From: Rhizobium sp. TH2
GTDB lineage: Bacteria; Pseudomonadota; Alphaproteobacteria; Rhizobiales; Rhizobiaceae
Direction of reading: 5' to 3'
NCBI RefSeq assembly: GCF_024707525.1
Contig: NZ_CP062231.1
Coordinates: 5,741,501 to 5,805,500 of the forward strand
Length of the DNA: 64,000 bases
A program made the position numbers and the translations under genes. Within the stretch, counting starts at the first letter, position 1. The number at the start of each line of letters is the position of its first letter. This document shows positions 8,928 to 17,815 of the stretch, piece by piece. The notes beneath the pieces are model-generated. The model was not told the origin of the DNA, ran no database searches, and was given only the letters and a program-made list of their open reading frames with translations.

Positions 8928-9999
8928 CCGCGAAGGAGAAGCCGGCACCAAGACCCACGGCGCCGCCGACATCATTGTCTATGCGCGTCATCGCATCCTT
9001 GAGATTGAATTCGATGAAATCGAGCTTGCCGAGATACTCGTCGTCCTTGAGGCGCGCTGCCGTCGGCTGCTCCATTCTGCCGAGCGCATTGGCTGCAGCA
9101 TGCAGGTCGAAGCCGGCCGAATCCGCGAGTGAGCCCATGTCCTTGTCCATGATCAGGGTAATCTTGGTGGCGTTCCAGAATTTGGTCAGTCCATCGGCAT
9201 TGGCCGCCAGCGCCGTCATCGTCAGGCCAGATCGCCAATAGACCGCCAGCTTCGGCGACGCCTTGGAATCCCGGCCCTTGTAAAAATGCTTGATTCGCTG
9301 ATCGCGCACCATTTCCACGCCATGCACGGCAACGCCGATCAGCGCCGAGACCTGCTCCTTGCTGTCGCGATAGATGGGATTGTCGGCGGAGGGGTTCTTC
9401 CAGTCCTTGGCGACGCCGTCCGGCGCATCCCAGGCCGCCTGGAGTTCACCAGCAATGATCTCGACATTGCCTGCGATCGCCAGCCCGTAGCGGCAGCGGA
9501 ATGGATCCCTCTCCGAGACGATGACTTCCGGATCGGTGCCGAAAAACAGGAACTCGAACGCGCCGAGACCCTGAATCGCGACGCTGCGATCCTTGAGCTT
9601 CGCTGCATCGGTGACCGTCTCGTCCGGTTTTGCGAGCAGGGCCTGTACCTGTTTGAGCCCGGTCGACTTGCGGTCGGGATAGAACAGGATGCGTTCGAGC
9701 CGGTTCTGCTGCATCACGGGGCCTTCGCGCAGGAATTCGATACGGCCCCAACTGGCGACGGTCTCTGCGAAACGGGCCTGCGCGGACTTCAGGCCGTCAT
9801 CGCTCGGTGCGGCGCAAAACTTGCCTGTCTCGGAGACGAGCGCGGCCGCTTTCTCACGGAAATCCTTGTAGGCCGGCCGGACATAACCATCGACAGCATT
9901 TGCCATGACCTGCCTCGCCTTGGCGTCATCGAGAGCGGAGGCCGGCTGCGCGAAAAGGGAGAGCGAGAGCAACGCTGCAAGCCAGACGAATGATTTCAT
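8917..9999 (-). CDS. Imelysin family periplasmic protein (peptidase M75-like)
   Basis: 360 residues with a clear Sec signal peptide (MKSFVWLAALLSLSLFAQPASA). The mature part is helix-rich and has the imelysin pattern around GLGAFEFLFFGTDPE, where the family's HxxE-like metal motif is altered. Imelysins are periplasmic or surface proteins linked to iron uptake and related to EfeO. Its start immediately follows the stop of the di-haem oxidoreductase gene, so the genes are co-transcribed. This paralogue is the more diverged of the two in the cluster. Confidence 0.8.
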   Translation of the reverse strand: MKSFVWLAALLSLSLFAQPASALDDAKARQVMANAVDGYVRPAYKDFREKAAALVSETGKFCAAPSDDGLKSAQARFAETVASWGRIEFLREGPVMQQNRLERILFYPDRKSTGLKQVQALLAKPDETVTDAAKLKDRSVAIQGLGAFEFLFFGTDPEVIVSERDPFRCRYGLAIAGNVEIIAGELQAAWDAPDGVAKDWKNPSADNPIYRDSKEQVSALIGVAVHGVEMVRDQRIKHFYKGRDSKASPKLAVYWRSGLTMTALAANADGLTKFWNATKITLIMDKDMGSLADSAGFDLHAAANALGRMEQPTAARLKDDEYLGKLDFIEFNLKDAMTRIDNDVGGAVGLGAGFSFADGD

Positions 10000-11508
10000 C
10001 TAAAGCGACTCCAGAAAGGCGATCAGCTTTTCGCGGTCGGTCCGCGAGAGTTTCGCATAATTGTCCCGGGTCTTCGCCGCTTCGCCGCCATGCCAGAGAA
10101 TGGCTTCCTCAAGTGTCCGCGCCCGGCCATCGTGCAGGAAGAAAGTCTTGCCCGTCACGGTGCTCGTCAGCCCAATACCCCAGAGCGGCGCAGTGCGCCA
10201 CTCCCTTCCTGTCGCACCCCCCACGACCTGGCCATCGGCCAGGCCGTCGCCCATGTCGTGCAGCAGGAAATCCGAATAGGGCCAGATCAGCTGGAACCGG
10301 AATTCCTTGAATGCCGCATCCTTTGCCGTGACGAATTTTGGCGTGTGGCAGGCGATGCAGCCGGATGCGTAGAACAGTTCCTTGCCCCTGAGCACATCGG
10401 GAAAACCGGATTTCCGCCGCGCCGGAACCGCCAGATGCTTGGAATAATGCGTGACGAGTTCGAGGATCGGGTCCGGCGCCTCGCTCTTGCCCAGTCGCTC
10501 TTGCTCCCCGGTCGCCAACGCCAGACAGTCAACCTCAGCGCTGGTGCAATCGCCATGCGGCCGGTCGATCGCCGATGTCGAGATGCCGATATCGCCGGCA
10601 AAAGCATGTGCCACCTGGTCGCCGATCAGCGCCGTCTCCGCCTTCCAGCCGAAACGCCCAATCCGCGTTTTGCCGTCGAGGCTGCCCACGATGTTGAGCT
10701 TGCCGGATATGCCGTCCTTGTCGGCGTCATCGGGATCTGCATGCGCGCGCAATTGCACCTCGGGAATAGCCTCGATCAGGCCGAGCCCGATCATCTGCGG
10801 CGCGATGCGGGGCGAGAGCGTCGTGGTCTTGTCGAGCGGGCCGTACCGGAGATCGGTTATGGAATAGTCCGGCTTGCGCAGCGTCACGACGCTGCCGTCT
10901 GGAAAGGTGAAGGGCAGGTCCGAATAGGTGACTTTCATCTGTCCCTCGGCCTTGATGCCGGCAATCGCTTTGTCCTGCAACTGAGTGCCGTAGACCGGAT
11001 CGGCAAAATTCGGCGCCATCGTCTCGGCAAGAAACGCCCGCTCTTCATCCGTGGCGGCCGGCCTTGCCAACCGCAGGAACATCGTGCCAGGATTCTTGCC
11101 ATCCGGCGGCGTGCCGCGGCCGTCATCCTTGTGACACTGCTCGCAGGAACGCGCATTGTAGAACGGCCCGAGCCCATCCGAAGCCTGGGTCGAGGATGGC
11201 GAGGCGACCCACAATTTGCGGAACAGCGCATTGCCGAGGCGGAAATCCATCCGCCGGTCCTCCGGCAGGTTAGTGGAGAAATGCGAGAAGGCGAGGCGGT
11301 CGGGCTCTTCGATTGAGGTTGCCGCGCCCGCCTGCAACGCCTCGAATTCCTCTGCCTGGGAGAAATCCGTCGTCGGCTTCAGCACCGCCTCGACCCGCGC
11401 CGCCTCAGCAGCGGTCAATTCGCTGCTGCCGGTCGCCAGAGCGAAAGCGCCATAGAGCGCCGGCACGAGTGCCAGCGCCGGCAGGGCCATCAGCCATTGC
11501 TTTTTCAT
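10000..11508 (-). CDS. Di-haem oxidoreductase (DUF1111, c-type cytochrome)
   Basis: 502 residues with an N-terminal signal/anchor (ALPALALVPALYGAFALA). Two CxxCH haem-attachment sites are visible, CEQCH in the first third and CIACH in the C-terminal third, matching the di-haem oxidoreductase family once called thiol oxidoreductase. It acts in the periplasm and probably transfers electrons, possibly for metal oxidation or reduction beside the imelysins. It lies between two imelysin genes and is directly adjacent to the downstream one (10000/9999). Confidence 0.82.
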   Translation of the reverse strand: MKKQWLMALPALALVPALYGAFALATGSSELTAAEAARVEAVLKPTTDFSQAEEFEALQAGAATSIEEPDRLAFSHFSTNLPEDRRMDFRLGNALFRKLWVASPSSTQASDGLGPFYNARSCEQCHKDDGRGTPPDGKNPGTMFLRLARPAATDEERAFLAETMAPNFADPVYGTQLQDKAIAGIKAEGQMKVTYSDLPFTFPDGSVVTLRKPDYSITDLRYGPLDKTTTLSPRIAPQMIGLGLIEAIPEVQLRAHADPDDADKDGISGKLNIVGSLDGKTRIGRFGWKAETALIGDQVAHAFAGDIGISTSAIDRPHGDCTSAEVDCLALATGEQERLGKSEAPDPILELVTHYSKHLAVPARRKSGFPDVLRGKELFYASGCIACHTPKFVTAKDAAFKEFRFQLIWPYSDFLLHDMGDGLADGQVVGGATGREWRTAPLWGIGLTSTVTGKTFFLHDGRARTLEEAILWHGGEAAKTRDNYAKLSRTDREKLIAFLESL

Positions 11509-11549
11509 TGCCGTTCAGGAAGGCGGATCACGCCCGCCTCCTGCCTGTC

Positions 11550-12827
11550 TTATTGGAACACGGCTTCAGGTTTATCGAGGCTGTCGGAACCTTCAAGTTC
11601 AATCTTGCCGAGGTTCAGCGCGGAAATGGCACGCTCGATAGACTTGGTCTGGTCGACAAGGCCGTCGATCGCGGCCTGCACCACCGCATTGCCGTCCTTG
11701 TTGCCGTCACCGATCATCTGGTCATAGGCTTCGACCGTCTCGCCACGCTTGGCCATGGCGTGCATGGCGTCGAGCGTCTTGTTGAGCTTGCCGGTCAGCT
11801 CGGTGTCGAGGGCCGCATCTTTTTCCTTCACCAGATCGGAAAGCGATGGGCCTTCCATCTTCGTGCCATCGACGCGGGTGTATTTACCGGTATAGACGCC
11901 GTCGATGCCGATCGCATCGTTGAGATGCGAGTTGAACGTGTTGTCGGCGAAGCAATCGTGCTCTTCCTCCGGGTCATGCAGCAGCAGCCCGAGCTTCATG
12001 CGCTCGCCGGCCAGTTCGCCGTAGGAGAGCGAACCCATGCCGGTCAGCATGGCGGACAGACCCTTGGTCGGATCGGTGGTCACGGCCTTGGCGGCATCGC
12101 CATCCGGCGCCCATTGCTTGACCATGAATTCGAGGTCGGAGACCAGAAGCGTCGAGGCGGCCTTGAGATAGGCGGCGCGTCGGTCGCAATTGCCGTTGGA
12201 GCAATTCTTGAGGTCGTAATCGATGTAGGACCGGTTGCCGGCGCCCGGGCCGGTGCCGTTCAAGTCCTGGCCCCAGAGCAGGAATTCGATCGCGTGATAG
12301 CCGGTCGCGACGTTGGACTCGGTTTCGTTTGCTTCCTGCAGGGTGCCTGAAAGCAGTTCCGGCGTGATCTTCGTCGCATCGACTTCCTTGCCGCCGATCG
12401 AGAACTTCGGATTGGCGATGACGTTAAGCGTATACTGGCCGTTGTCGTCGCTCTCGGTGCCGTAGGACTTGTCGACATAGTCGATCAGGCCTTCGTCGAG
12501 CGGCCAGGCATTCACCTTGCCTTCCCAATCATCGACGATCGCATTGCCGAAGCGGTAGGCTTCGGTCTGCTGGTAGGGAACGCGAGCCTTGATCCAGGCG
12601 TCCTTGGCCGCCTTCTGGGTCTCTTCGGAAGGTGCCGCGAGGAAGGCGTCGATCGCGGCATCCAGCGCCTTGGCGGTGATCAGCGCATCTTCATACTTGG
12701 CATGGCCCAGTTCGGCATAATGCTTGACCACGGCGGCAGGATCGGTCGCGGCGCCGGCAGCGGTCGCGATCAGCGATGCGCCTGCCAAGAATGCGAATGC
12801 GGCTGATCGTATCAAGGTCCTGGACAT
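11550..12827 (-). CDS. Imelysin family protein (EfeO/ICMP-like)
   Basis: 425 residues from the ATG at 12827, chosen because a strong ribosome site (GAGGGAGAA) precedes it and a signal peptide (MSRTLIRSAAFAFLAGASLI) follows. The family motif GYHAIEFLLWGQD (HxxE metal site) is intact. Cys pairs in NCSNGNCDRR are noteworthy. It is the first gene of the four-gene cluster; 41 bases separate it from the cytochrome gene. Family knowledge suggests periplasmic iron binding; the ligand is not proven. Confidence 0.85.
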   Translation of the reverse strand: MSRTLIRSAAFAFLAGASLIATAAGAATDPAAVVKHYAELGHAKYEDALITAKALDAAIDAFLAAPSEETQKAAKDAWIKARVPYQQTEAYRFGNAIVDDWEGKVNAWPLDEGLIDYVDKSYGTESDDNGQYTLNVIANPKFSIGGKEVDATKITPELLSGTLQEANETESNVATGYHAIEFLLWGQDLNGTGPGAGNRSYIDYDLKNCSNGNCDRRAAYLKAASTLLVSDLEFMVKQWAPDGDAAKAVTTDPTKGLSAMLTGMGSLSYGELAGERMKLGLLLHDPEEEHDCFADNTFNSHLNDAIGIDGVYTGKYTRVDGTKMEGPSLSDLVKEKDAALDTELTGKLNKTLDAMHAMAKRGETVEAYDQMIGDGNKDGNAVVQAAIDGLVDQTKSIERAISALNLGKIELEGSDSLDKPEAVFQ

Positions 12828-12883
12828 GAATTCTCCCTCACCGTTCTGGAATGATGAGGGGTCTTCGCGCAAAAACATACCTG

Positions 12884-12904
12884 TGTCAAACAGTATAGTT
12901 TACA
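12884..12904. promoter_or_regulatory. Imperfect dyad in front of the imelysin cluster
   Basis: TGTCAAAC (12884-12891) and GTTTACA (12898-12904) form an inverted repeat with one unpaired base around an AGTATA centre, 57 bases upstream of the first imelysin ATG. It may be an operator for an iron-responsive regulator. It does not match the classical Fur or Irr box by eye, so it is reported only as symmetry in the right place. Confidence 0.25.
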
Positions 12905-12931
12905 ACGAATCCAAACTGCTAAAGCCCTGGT

Positions 12932-14221
12932 TCAGCCCTTCTTGCGCATCATGGCAAAGAAGAAGCCGTCGGTGTCGGTCAGCGCAGGCGAGAGCGTTAC
13001 AGTCATGCCGTCATGCGAAAGCGGTGCGACGCCGGTGGCGCCGAACAGCGCCTGCCAGCCCTCCAGCGCCGAGACCAATTCGAAACTGGGATCGCTTGCG
13101 ATGAAATTCGCGACCTGCTTCTGGTTCTCGTCGGGAAGCACCGAGCAGGTGACATAGCAGAGCATGCCGCCGGGCCGCACGTAGGGCGCAGCGGACTCCA
13201 GCACCTGGCGCTGCTGGTTGATGCGCTCGTCCAGGTTCTTCTGCGTCAGCCGCCATTTGGTATCGGGGCGGCGGCGCCATGTGCCGGTTCCGGTGCAGGG
13301 CGCATCGATCAGCACGCGGTCGCATTTGCCGACGAGGTGGGCGAGATCCTTTTCGCGCTCATGGACCTGCACATTGCGGGTGCCGGCTCGGCGCAGCCGT
13401 TCGATGATCGGCGCAAGCCGCTTGCGGTCGGCGTCGAAGGCGTGGATCTGCCCCTTGTTGTGCATGATCGCCGAAAGCGCCAGTGTCTTGCCGCCGCCGC
13501 CTGCACAATAGTCGAGGATCTGTTCGCTATCCTTTGCCATGACGAGATCGGCAACGATCTGCGAGCCCTCGTCCTGCACTTCGAACCAGCCCTTGGCGAA
13601 GGAAAGCTCGGCCGTCACATTCGGCAGCCGCGAGGGGCCTTCGCCGGAGGGAATGCGGATGCCTTCGCGGGCGATCGGCGAGGGGACGGCATGGGCTTCC
13701 TCAAGCGCCGACACGACCTTGTCGCGGGTGGCACGCAGCGTATTGGCGCGAAGATCGAGCGAGGGGCGGAGCGCCAGCGCCTGGGCTTCTCTCAGCCAGT
13801 TGTCGCCGAAGTTCTCCTCGAACAGCGGCACGACCCATTCGGGAATGTCGCCCTGGATATGGGCTGGCGCGTCGGAAAGATTGCGGGATTGGAACGCGGC
13901 GAGGCTCAGCGGATCGAGCGGCTCGGGTGCGAACTTGTCGCCGTCGAGTTCTGTAGCGAGCTTTTCGGGAGAGATGCCCCACTGGCGAAACATCACCGAA
14001 TGGGCGATTGCCGAAGGGCTTGCGCCATCCATCAGCCAGGCATGGGAGAGCTTCATGCGCAGCGCGTCGTAGACGATATTGCCCACAGCGGCCCTGTCGC
14101 CGGAGCCCGCGAAACGCCGCGACAGGCCCCAGTCCTTGAGCGCGTCGGCCACTGGCCGGCGACGGGTCTCGATATCGTGGAGGACCTCTATGGCCCCCGC
14201 CAGGCGACCGCCCAAACGCAT
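12932..14221 (-). CDS. rsmB: RsmB/NOP-family rRNA (cytosine-C5) methyltransferase
   Basis: 429 residues. An N-terminal NusB-like RNA-binding region (VLHDIETRRRPVADAL…) precedes a Rossmann methyltransferase. The two diagnostic cysteines are in DAPCTGTGTWRRRPD (motif IV) and YVTCSVLPDEN (motif VI), the pair used for C5 methylation. The SAM motif DYCAGGGGKTLALSA is present. RsmB methylates C967 of 16S rRNA; whether this paralogue does exactly that is inferred. Gene length matches the alphaproteobacterial form. Confidence 0.85.
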   Translation of the reverse strand: MRLGGRLAGAIEVLHDIETRRRPVADALKDWGLSRRFAGSGDRAAVGNIVYDALRMKLSHAWLMDGASPSAIAHSVMFRQWGISPEKLATELDGDKFAPEPLDPLSLAAFQSRNLSDAPAHIQGDIPEWVVPLFEENFGDNWLREAQALALRPSLDLRANTLRATRDKVVSALEEAHAVPSPIAREGIRIPSGEGPSRLPNVTAELSFAKGWFEVQDEGSQIVADLVMAKDSEQILDYCAGGGGKTLALSAIMHNKGQIHAFDADRKRLAPIIERLRRAGTRNVQVHEREKDLAHLVGKCDRVLIDAPCTGTGTWRRRPDTKWRLTQKNLDERINQQRQVLESAAPYVRPGGMLCYVTCSVLPDENQKQVANFIASDPSFELVSALEGWQALFGATGVAPLSHDGMTVTLSPALTDTDGFFFAMMRKKG

Positions 14222-14297
14222 GATCTTCTCCAGTTCTCCATCGGGGTCGTAACCGCGATTGCGGGGAAGAGCAAGCGTTCGGGCGTCAGGCGCCGTA

Positions 14298-14663
14298 TTA
14301 GCGGCTGACAGTCTCGTAACAGACCTTGGCGTGGCCGGAGCTGATCATGCCGATCTGGCTGGCAGCCGCCTTGGAAAGATCGAGTATGCGTCCCCTGATA
14401 AATGGGCCGCGATCGTTGATACGTACGATGACGCTCTTGCCGTTGCGGGGATTGGTGACTTTCAGCTTTGTGCCAAAACGCATGGAACGATGTGCCGCCG
14501 TAAGCCTTTTAGGGTTCATACGCTCGCCGGATGCAGTCCGGGAATGGAGAGCGTACCAGGACGCGCCGCCACAACCGTTTTTGGCGAATGCTGCGTTCGT
14601 GGAGAGTGCCGTCGTCGCGATGATTGTCGCGGCGAACGCCGCAGTGTGGATTATTTTTTTCAA
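14298..14663 (-). CDS. rlpA: RlpA-like septal ring protein (double-psi beta-barrel)
   Basis: 121 residues: a signal peptide (about 1-27) followed by one RlpA double-psi beta-barrel. Family motifs: [36 protein letters not shown] and [19 protein letters not shown], with the catalytic Asp in NDRGPF. There is no SPOR domain, as in short rhizobial members. RlpA proteins are periplasmic and act on peptidoglycan at division sites or bind the septal ring. A CtrA-type box lies about 250 bases upstream. Confidence 0.8.
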   Translation of the reverse strand: MKKIIHTAAFAATIIATTALSTNAAFAKNGCGGASWYALHSRTASGERMNPKRLTAAHRSMRFGTKLKVTNPRNGKSVIVRINDRGPFIRGRILDLSKAAASQIGMISSGHAKVCYETVSR

Positions 14664-14987
14664 TTTTGAACTTTCCCGTCCCGTTTCATGTGTGAAAGCG
14701 GCTTTGACGGGTAAAAAATGGCAAAAACGTGCCTCGCGTGATCACGCAATATTAATGAATGAAATATTTAATGGGTGATCGCAGGTGAATCTGCGCGACG
14801 CCTAACACAACTGTAAGTTATTTATGCCTTGAAAACAGACATTAAGCAGCAACGTTCGCGGATGGCATTGTATTCGCGCAACACTCACAGAATTCGCGAA
14901 GAATCTTGAAGTTAAGCATATTTTAACCGGCCAATTCCGTAAGATTTTTGCCGGCGGTCGAGAGCGGATGAGCTTTGAGGCCGAGTC
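14664..14987. other. Non-coding spacer upstream of rlpA
   Basis: 324 bases without a convincing gene. It is A/T-rich compared with its flanks and is expected to hold the rlpA promoter. The only clear motif is the CtrA-like box at 14912-14927. No hairpin terminator was recognised after the SDR gene. Confidence 0.5.
14912..14927. promoter_or_regulatory. CtrA-type binding site
   Basis: TTAA-GCATATT-TTAAC matches the full alphaproteobacterial CtrA consensus TTAA-N7-TTAAC. It lies upstream of rlpA, whose family acts at the division septum, so cell-cycle control is plausible. A chance match in A/T-rich DNA cannot be excluded. Confidence 0.4.
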
Positions 14988-15860
14988 TCAGAACGACCGC
15001 CAGGCGTTTTCGTTCCACATCTTGGTCAGGGAATCCCGATAATCGGGATAGAGAAACTCGAAGCCCAGCGCCGTTGCCTTGGCGTTCGATACCCGCTTGC
15101 TCTCGCCATAGAAGGAGCGGGCCATGGGGCTGAGTTCGGCGGTCTCGAAGGCGACGTCCGGCGGCACCGGCACATGCATCAGCCGGGCGGCATATTCCAC
15201 GACATCCTGCGCGGGCGCGGGCTCCTCGTCGGTCACATTATATATGCCGCCATAATTCAGCGAGATCAGGAATTGGACGAAGCGGCCGATATCCTCGACA
15301 CGGATGCGGTTGAACACCTGGCCTTCCTTGATCAGCCGCCGTGCGGTGCCGTTTTCCAGGTTGAGAAATTGATTGCGGCCGGGGCCGTAGATGCCCGAGA
15401 GCCGCAGGATAGCCACCGGCACGCCGATCTTTTCGCCAGCATCGAGCCACTCTTTCTCCGCGATCACCCGCTCACGCGAGCGTTCGGAGACCGGTTCGAG
15501 ATCGGCATCCTCGTCCACCCAGCCGCCCTGGCGGTCGCCATAGACGCCGATGGTCGAGAGATAGCCGATCCACTGGAGATTTGGCGCAAGTGCCTTGAGA
15601 TCGCCGAAGCGCTTGAGGAAAGCGTCGCCGTACTCACCCGGAGAGATGGACTGCACGAGATGCGTGGCGCCGGCGAAGGCGTCGATCAGTTCGGGCGAAA
15701 TTGTAGCGCCGTCGAACACCAGCGGCTTGGCACCTGCGCGCTCGACTTCGGCGAATTTGGCCGCCGAGCGGGTCGTGCCGAAAACCTCGTCGAAGGATGG
15801 CCCGCAGATCCGCGCAATCGACTTGCCGGAATAGCCCGCGCCCAGGATCAGGAGCCTCAT
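14988..15860 (-). CDS. NAD(P)-dependent SDR/epimerase-like protein
   Basis: 290 residues from the ATG at 15860, which overlaps the queG stop by one base (TGATG). The N-terminal Rossmann motif is LLILGAGYSGKSIA (GxGxxG type). It resembles the YeeZ-like extended SDR group: no YxxxK active site is obvious (YLSTIGVYGDRQGG is present instead), so it may bind NAD(P) with weak or different catalysis. It is the third gene of a gst-queG-SDR run. Substrate unknown. Confidence 0.75.
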   Translation of the reverse strand: MRLLILGAGYSGKSIARICGPSFDEVFGTTRSAAKFAEVERAGAKPLVFDGATISPELIDAFAGATHLVQSISPGEYGDAFLKRFGDLKALAPNLQWIGYLSTIGVYGDRQGGWVDEDADLEPVSERSRERVIAEKEWLDAGEKIGVPVAILRLSGIYGPGRNQFLNLENGTARRLIKEGQVFNRIRVEDIGRFVQFLISLNYGGIYNVTDEEPAPAQDVVEYAARLMHVPVPPDVAFETAELSPMARSFYGESKRVSNAKATALGFEFLYPDYRDSLTKMWNENAWRSF

Positions 15861-16993
15861 CACACATTCTCCGCTTGCTGCAATTCCGTCAACACATTCT
15901 CGTCGGTCTCTTCCGACAACAAATGGCGCGAAGTTTCAAGCCCTCCAAGACGCGAGAGTGCCCATACCGCCATCGCCCGGACATCAGGCGAGGCGTCCGA
16001 CAGCAAGCGCCGACAGTGTTCGATCAATGCAGCATCGCCCGAATTGCCGGCGGCAATCAGGCAATTGCGGATGAAACGGTCGCGACCAATCCGCTTGACC
16101 GGCGAGCCGGAAAAGAAGCTCCGGAAGGCCGGATCGTCGAGTGCCAGTAACTCGGCCAGCGGCGGAGCCGCAAGGTCAGCGCGCGCCTTGAGCTTCATCT
16201 CGTGGCCGGCGACCGCGAACTTGTTCCACGGACAGGCCGCAAGGCAATCGTCGCAGCCATAGATGCGATTACCGATCTGGGGCCGGAACTCGGCCGCGAT
16301 CGGCCCCTTGTGCTCTATCGTCAGGTAAGAAATGCAGCGCCGCGCGTCGATCTGGTAGGGCGCCGGGAACGCGTTCGTCGGACAGGCGTCAAGACAGGCC
16401 CGGCAGGAGCCGCAATGATCGACCTCCGGCGTATCGGGGATCAGTTCGGCATCGGTGAATATGCTGCCGAGAAACAGCCAGGAGCCGAATTCCCGGCTCA
16501 GCAGATTGGTATGCTTGCCTTGCCAGCCCAGTCCCGCTTTGGCGGCAAGCGGCTTCTCCATCACCGGCGCGGTATCGACGAAGACCTTGATCTCCGCGCC
16601 GCTGCGGGCGGCAAAACGACTACCGATCTCTTTCAATTTGCCCTTGATCACGTCGTGGTAGTCGCGGTTGCGGGCATAGACGGAGATGTTGCCCACGCTT
16701 TTCCGCTGCAAATCTTCACGCGGGTCGTGATCCGGTCCGTAGTTCATGCCCAGCATGATGACCGACTTCGCCTCCGGCCACAGGCTCATTGGCGAAGCGC
16801 GGCGCTCGCGCGTTTCTTCGAGCCACGCCATGGTGCCGTGATGGCCTGCATCGACGAAGGCGGAGAGGTTTTCGCCCAGCACCGCGTCGGTATCGGCGGA
16901 CGTGATCCTGCAAATGTCGAAACCGGTTTCACGCGCCAGCCGCTTGGCGTATTCCGAGAGTTTCTTCGGGTCTTTAGAAATCGAGGTCGGCAT
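15860..16993 (-). CDS. queG: Epoxyqueuosine reductase
   Basis: 377 residues from the ATG at 16993; the longer open frame upstream is out-of-frame GST sequence. QueG makes queuosine from epoxyqueuosine in tRNA using cobalamin and two 4Fe-4S clusters. Both cluster motifs are visible (CGSCRACLDACPTNA and CDDCLAACPWN), as is VDTAPVMEKPLAAKAGLGW, which carries the catalytic Asp. The C-terminal HEAT-like region ends in RAMAVWALSRLGG. It overlaps the GST gene by 20 bases. Confidence 0.92.
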   Translation of the reverse strand: MPTSISKDPKKLSEYAKRLARETGFDICRITSADTDAVLGENLSAFVDAGHHGTMAWLEETRERRASPMSLWPEAKSVIMLGMNYGPDHDPREDLQRKSVGNISVYARNRDYHDVIKGKLKEIGSRFAARSGAEIKVFVDTAPVMEKPLAAKAGLGWQGKHTNLLSREFGSWLFLGSIFTDAELIPDTPEVDHCGSCRACLDACPTNAFPAPYQIDARRCISYLTIEHKGPIAAEFRPQIGNRIYGCDDCLAACPWNKFAVAGHEMKLKARADLAAPPLAELLALDDPAFRSFFSGSPVKRIGRDRFIRNCLIAAGNSGDAALIEHCRRLLSDASPDVRAMAVWALSRLGGLETSRHLLSEETDENVLTELQQAENV

Positions 16994-17666
16994 AGTGCGA
17001 TACCGGCGTGACGCCGCGCACCCGGTCGTTGAGCAGCGGCCGGAAGCTCGGGCGCGATTTGAGCCTCTGGTACCATTCCTTGACCTGCGGCCACTCGTTC
17101 CAGTCGACCTCGCCGAGATAATCGAGGACGGAGATTGTCGCGGCACCGGCGAGATCGGCATAGGACAGCCGTTCGCCCGCAAGCCATGTGCGTGAGCCCG
17201 CAAGCCAGGCGAGATAGCGCATGTGCTGGCGGATATTGTTGCGCGAGGTGCGCAGAATTTTCGAATCGGGCGCGCCACCGCCATGGTCCGGCGTCATCTG
17301 CAGCTTGTAGACACGCTCGCGCACCAGGGGCCGCGTCACGTCCTGTTCGGCCTTGAACAGAAACCACTCGGTCAGCCGGCGGATTTCCGCGCGCTGGAAA
17401 GGGTCCTCGGCGAGCAGTCGGCGGTCCCGCTTCAAAACGCCGCTGGTCTCGTCCATGAACTCCGAGATGATCGTGGCACCGCAGAGCGTCCGCATATTGT
17501 CGTCGAGATAGACGGGCACAGTTCCGGCGGGATTCAAGGCAATGAAATCCCTGCGCTTTTCCCAAGGCTGTTCCTCGATCAGTTCCGCCTGGAAGCCGTA
17601 TTCCGCGAAGATCAGGCGCACGAAGCGCGAGGCGGTGGACATGGAGTGGTGATAAAGAACAGGCAT
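16974..17666 (-). CDS. Glutathione S-transferase family protein
   Basis: 230 residues from the ATG at 17666 (MPVLYHHSMSTASRFVRLIF), a typical thioredoxin-fold start with the catalytic Ser/Tyr region near 8-12. ALNPAGTVPVYLDD carries the cis-Pro glutathione-binding turn, and the all-helical domain includes LAGERLSYADLAGAA, the N-capping and hydrophobic staple motif. It is cytosolic; substrate unknown. It overlaps queG downstream by 20 bases and is therefore probably co-expressed. Confidence 0.85.
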   Translation of the reverse strand: MPVLYHHSMSTASRFVRLIFAEYGFQAELIEEQPWEKRRDFIALNPAGTVPVYLDDNMRTLCGATIISEFMDETSGVLKRDRRLLAEDPFQRAEIRRLTEWFLFKAEQDVTRPLVRERVYKLQMTPDHGGGAPDSKILRTSRNNIRQHMRYLAWLAGSRTWLAGERLSYADLAGAATISVLDYLGEVDWNEWPQVKEWYQRLKSRPSFRPLLNDRVRGVTPVSHYADLDF

Positions 17667-17815
17667 ATTCGTCCCGGCTGGATTAGCGAATTTCACTCAA
17701 TGGCGGCTGGTCAGCCGGACTGTCAAGGCTGTATAGGGGTTTTTAACCTTGCCAGCCCATTGCACGTTATCTCATCTAAAACCCTGCATCATTCTTAATT
17801 TTCCATGAGGTCCTC

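Noticed and set aside
11313..12350. Plus-strand open frame of 345 codons
   Set aside because: Antisense to the imelysin and cytochrome genes, with low-complexity Arg/Pro composition.
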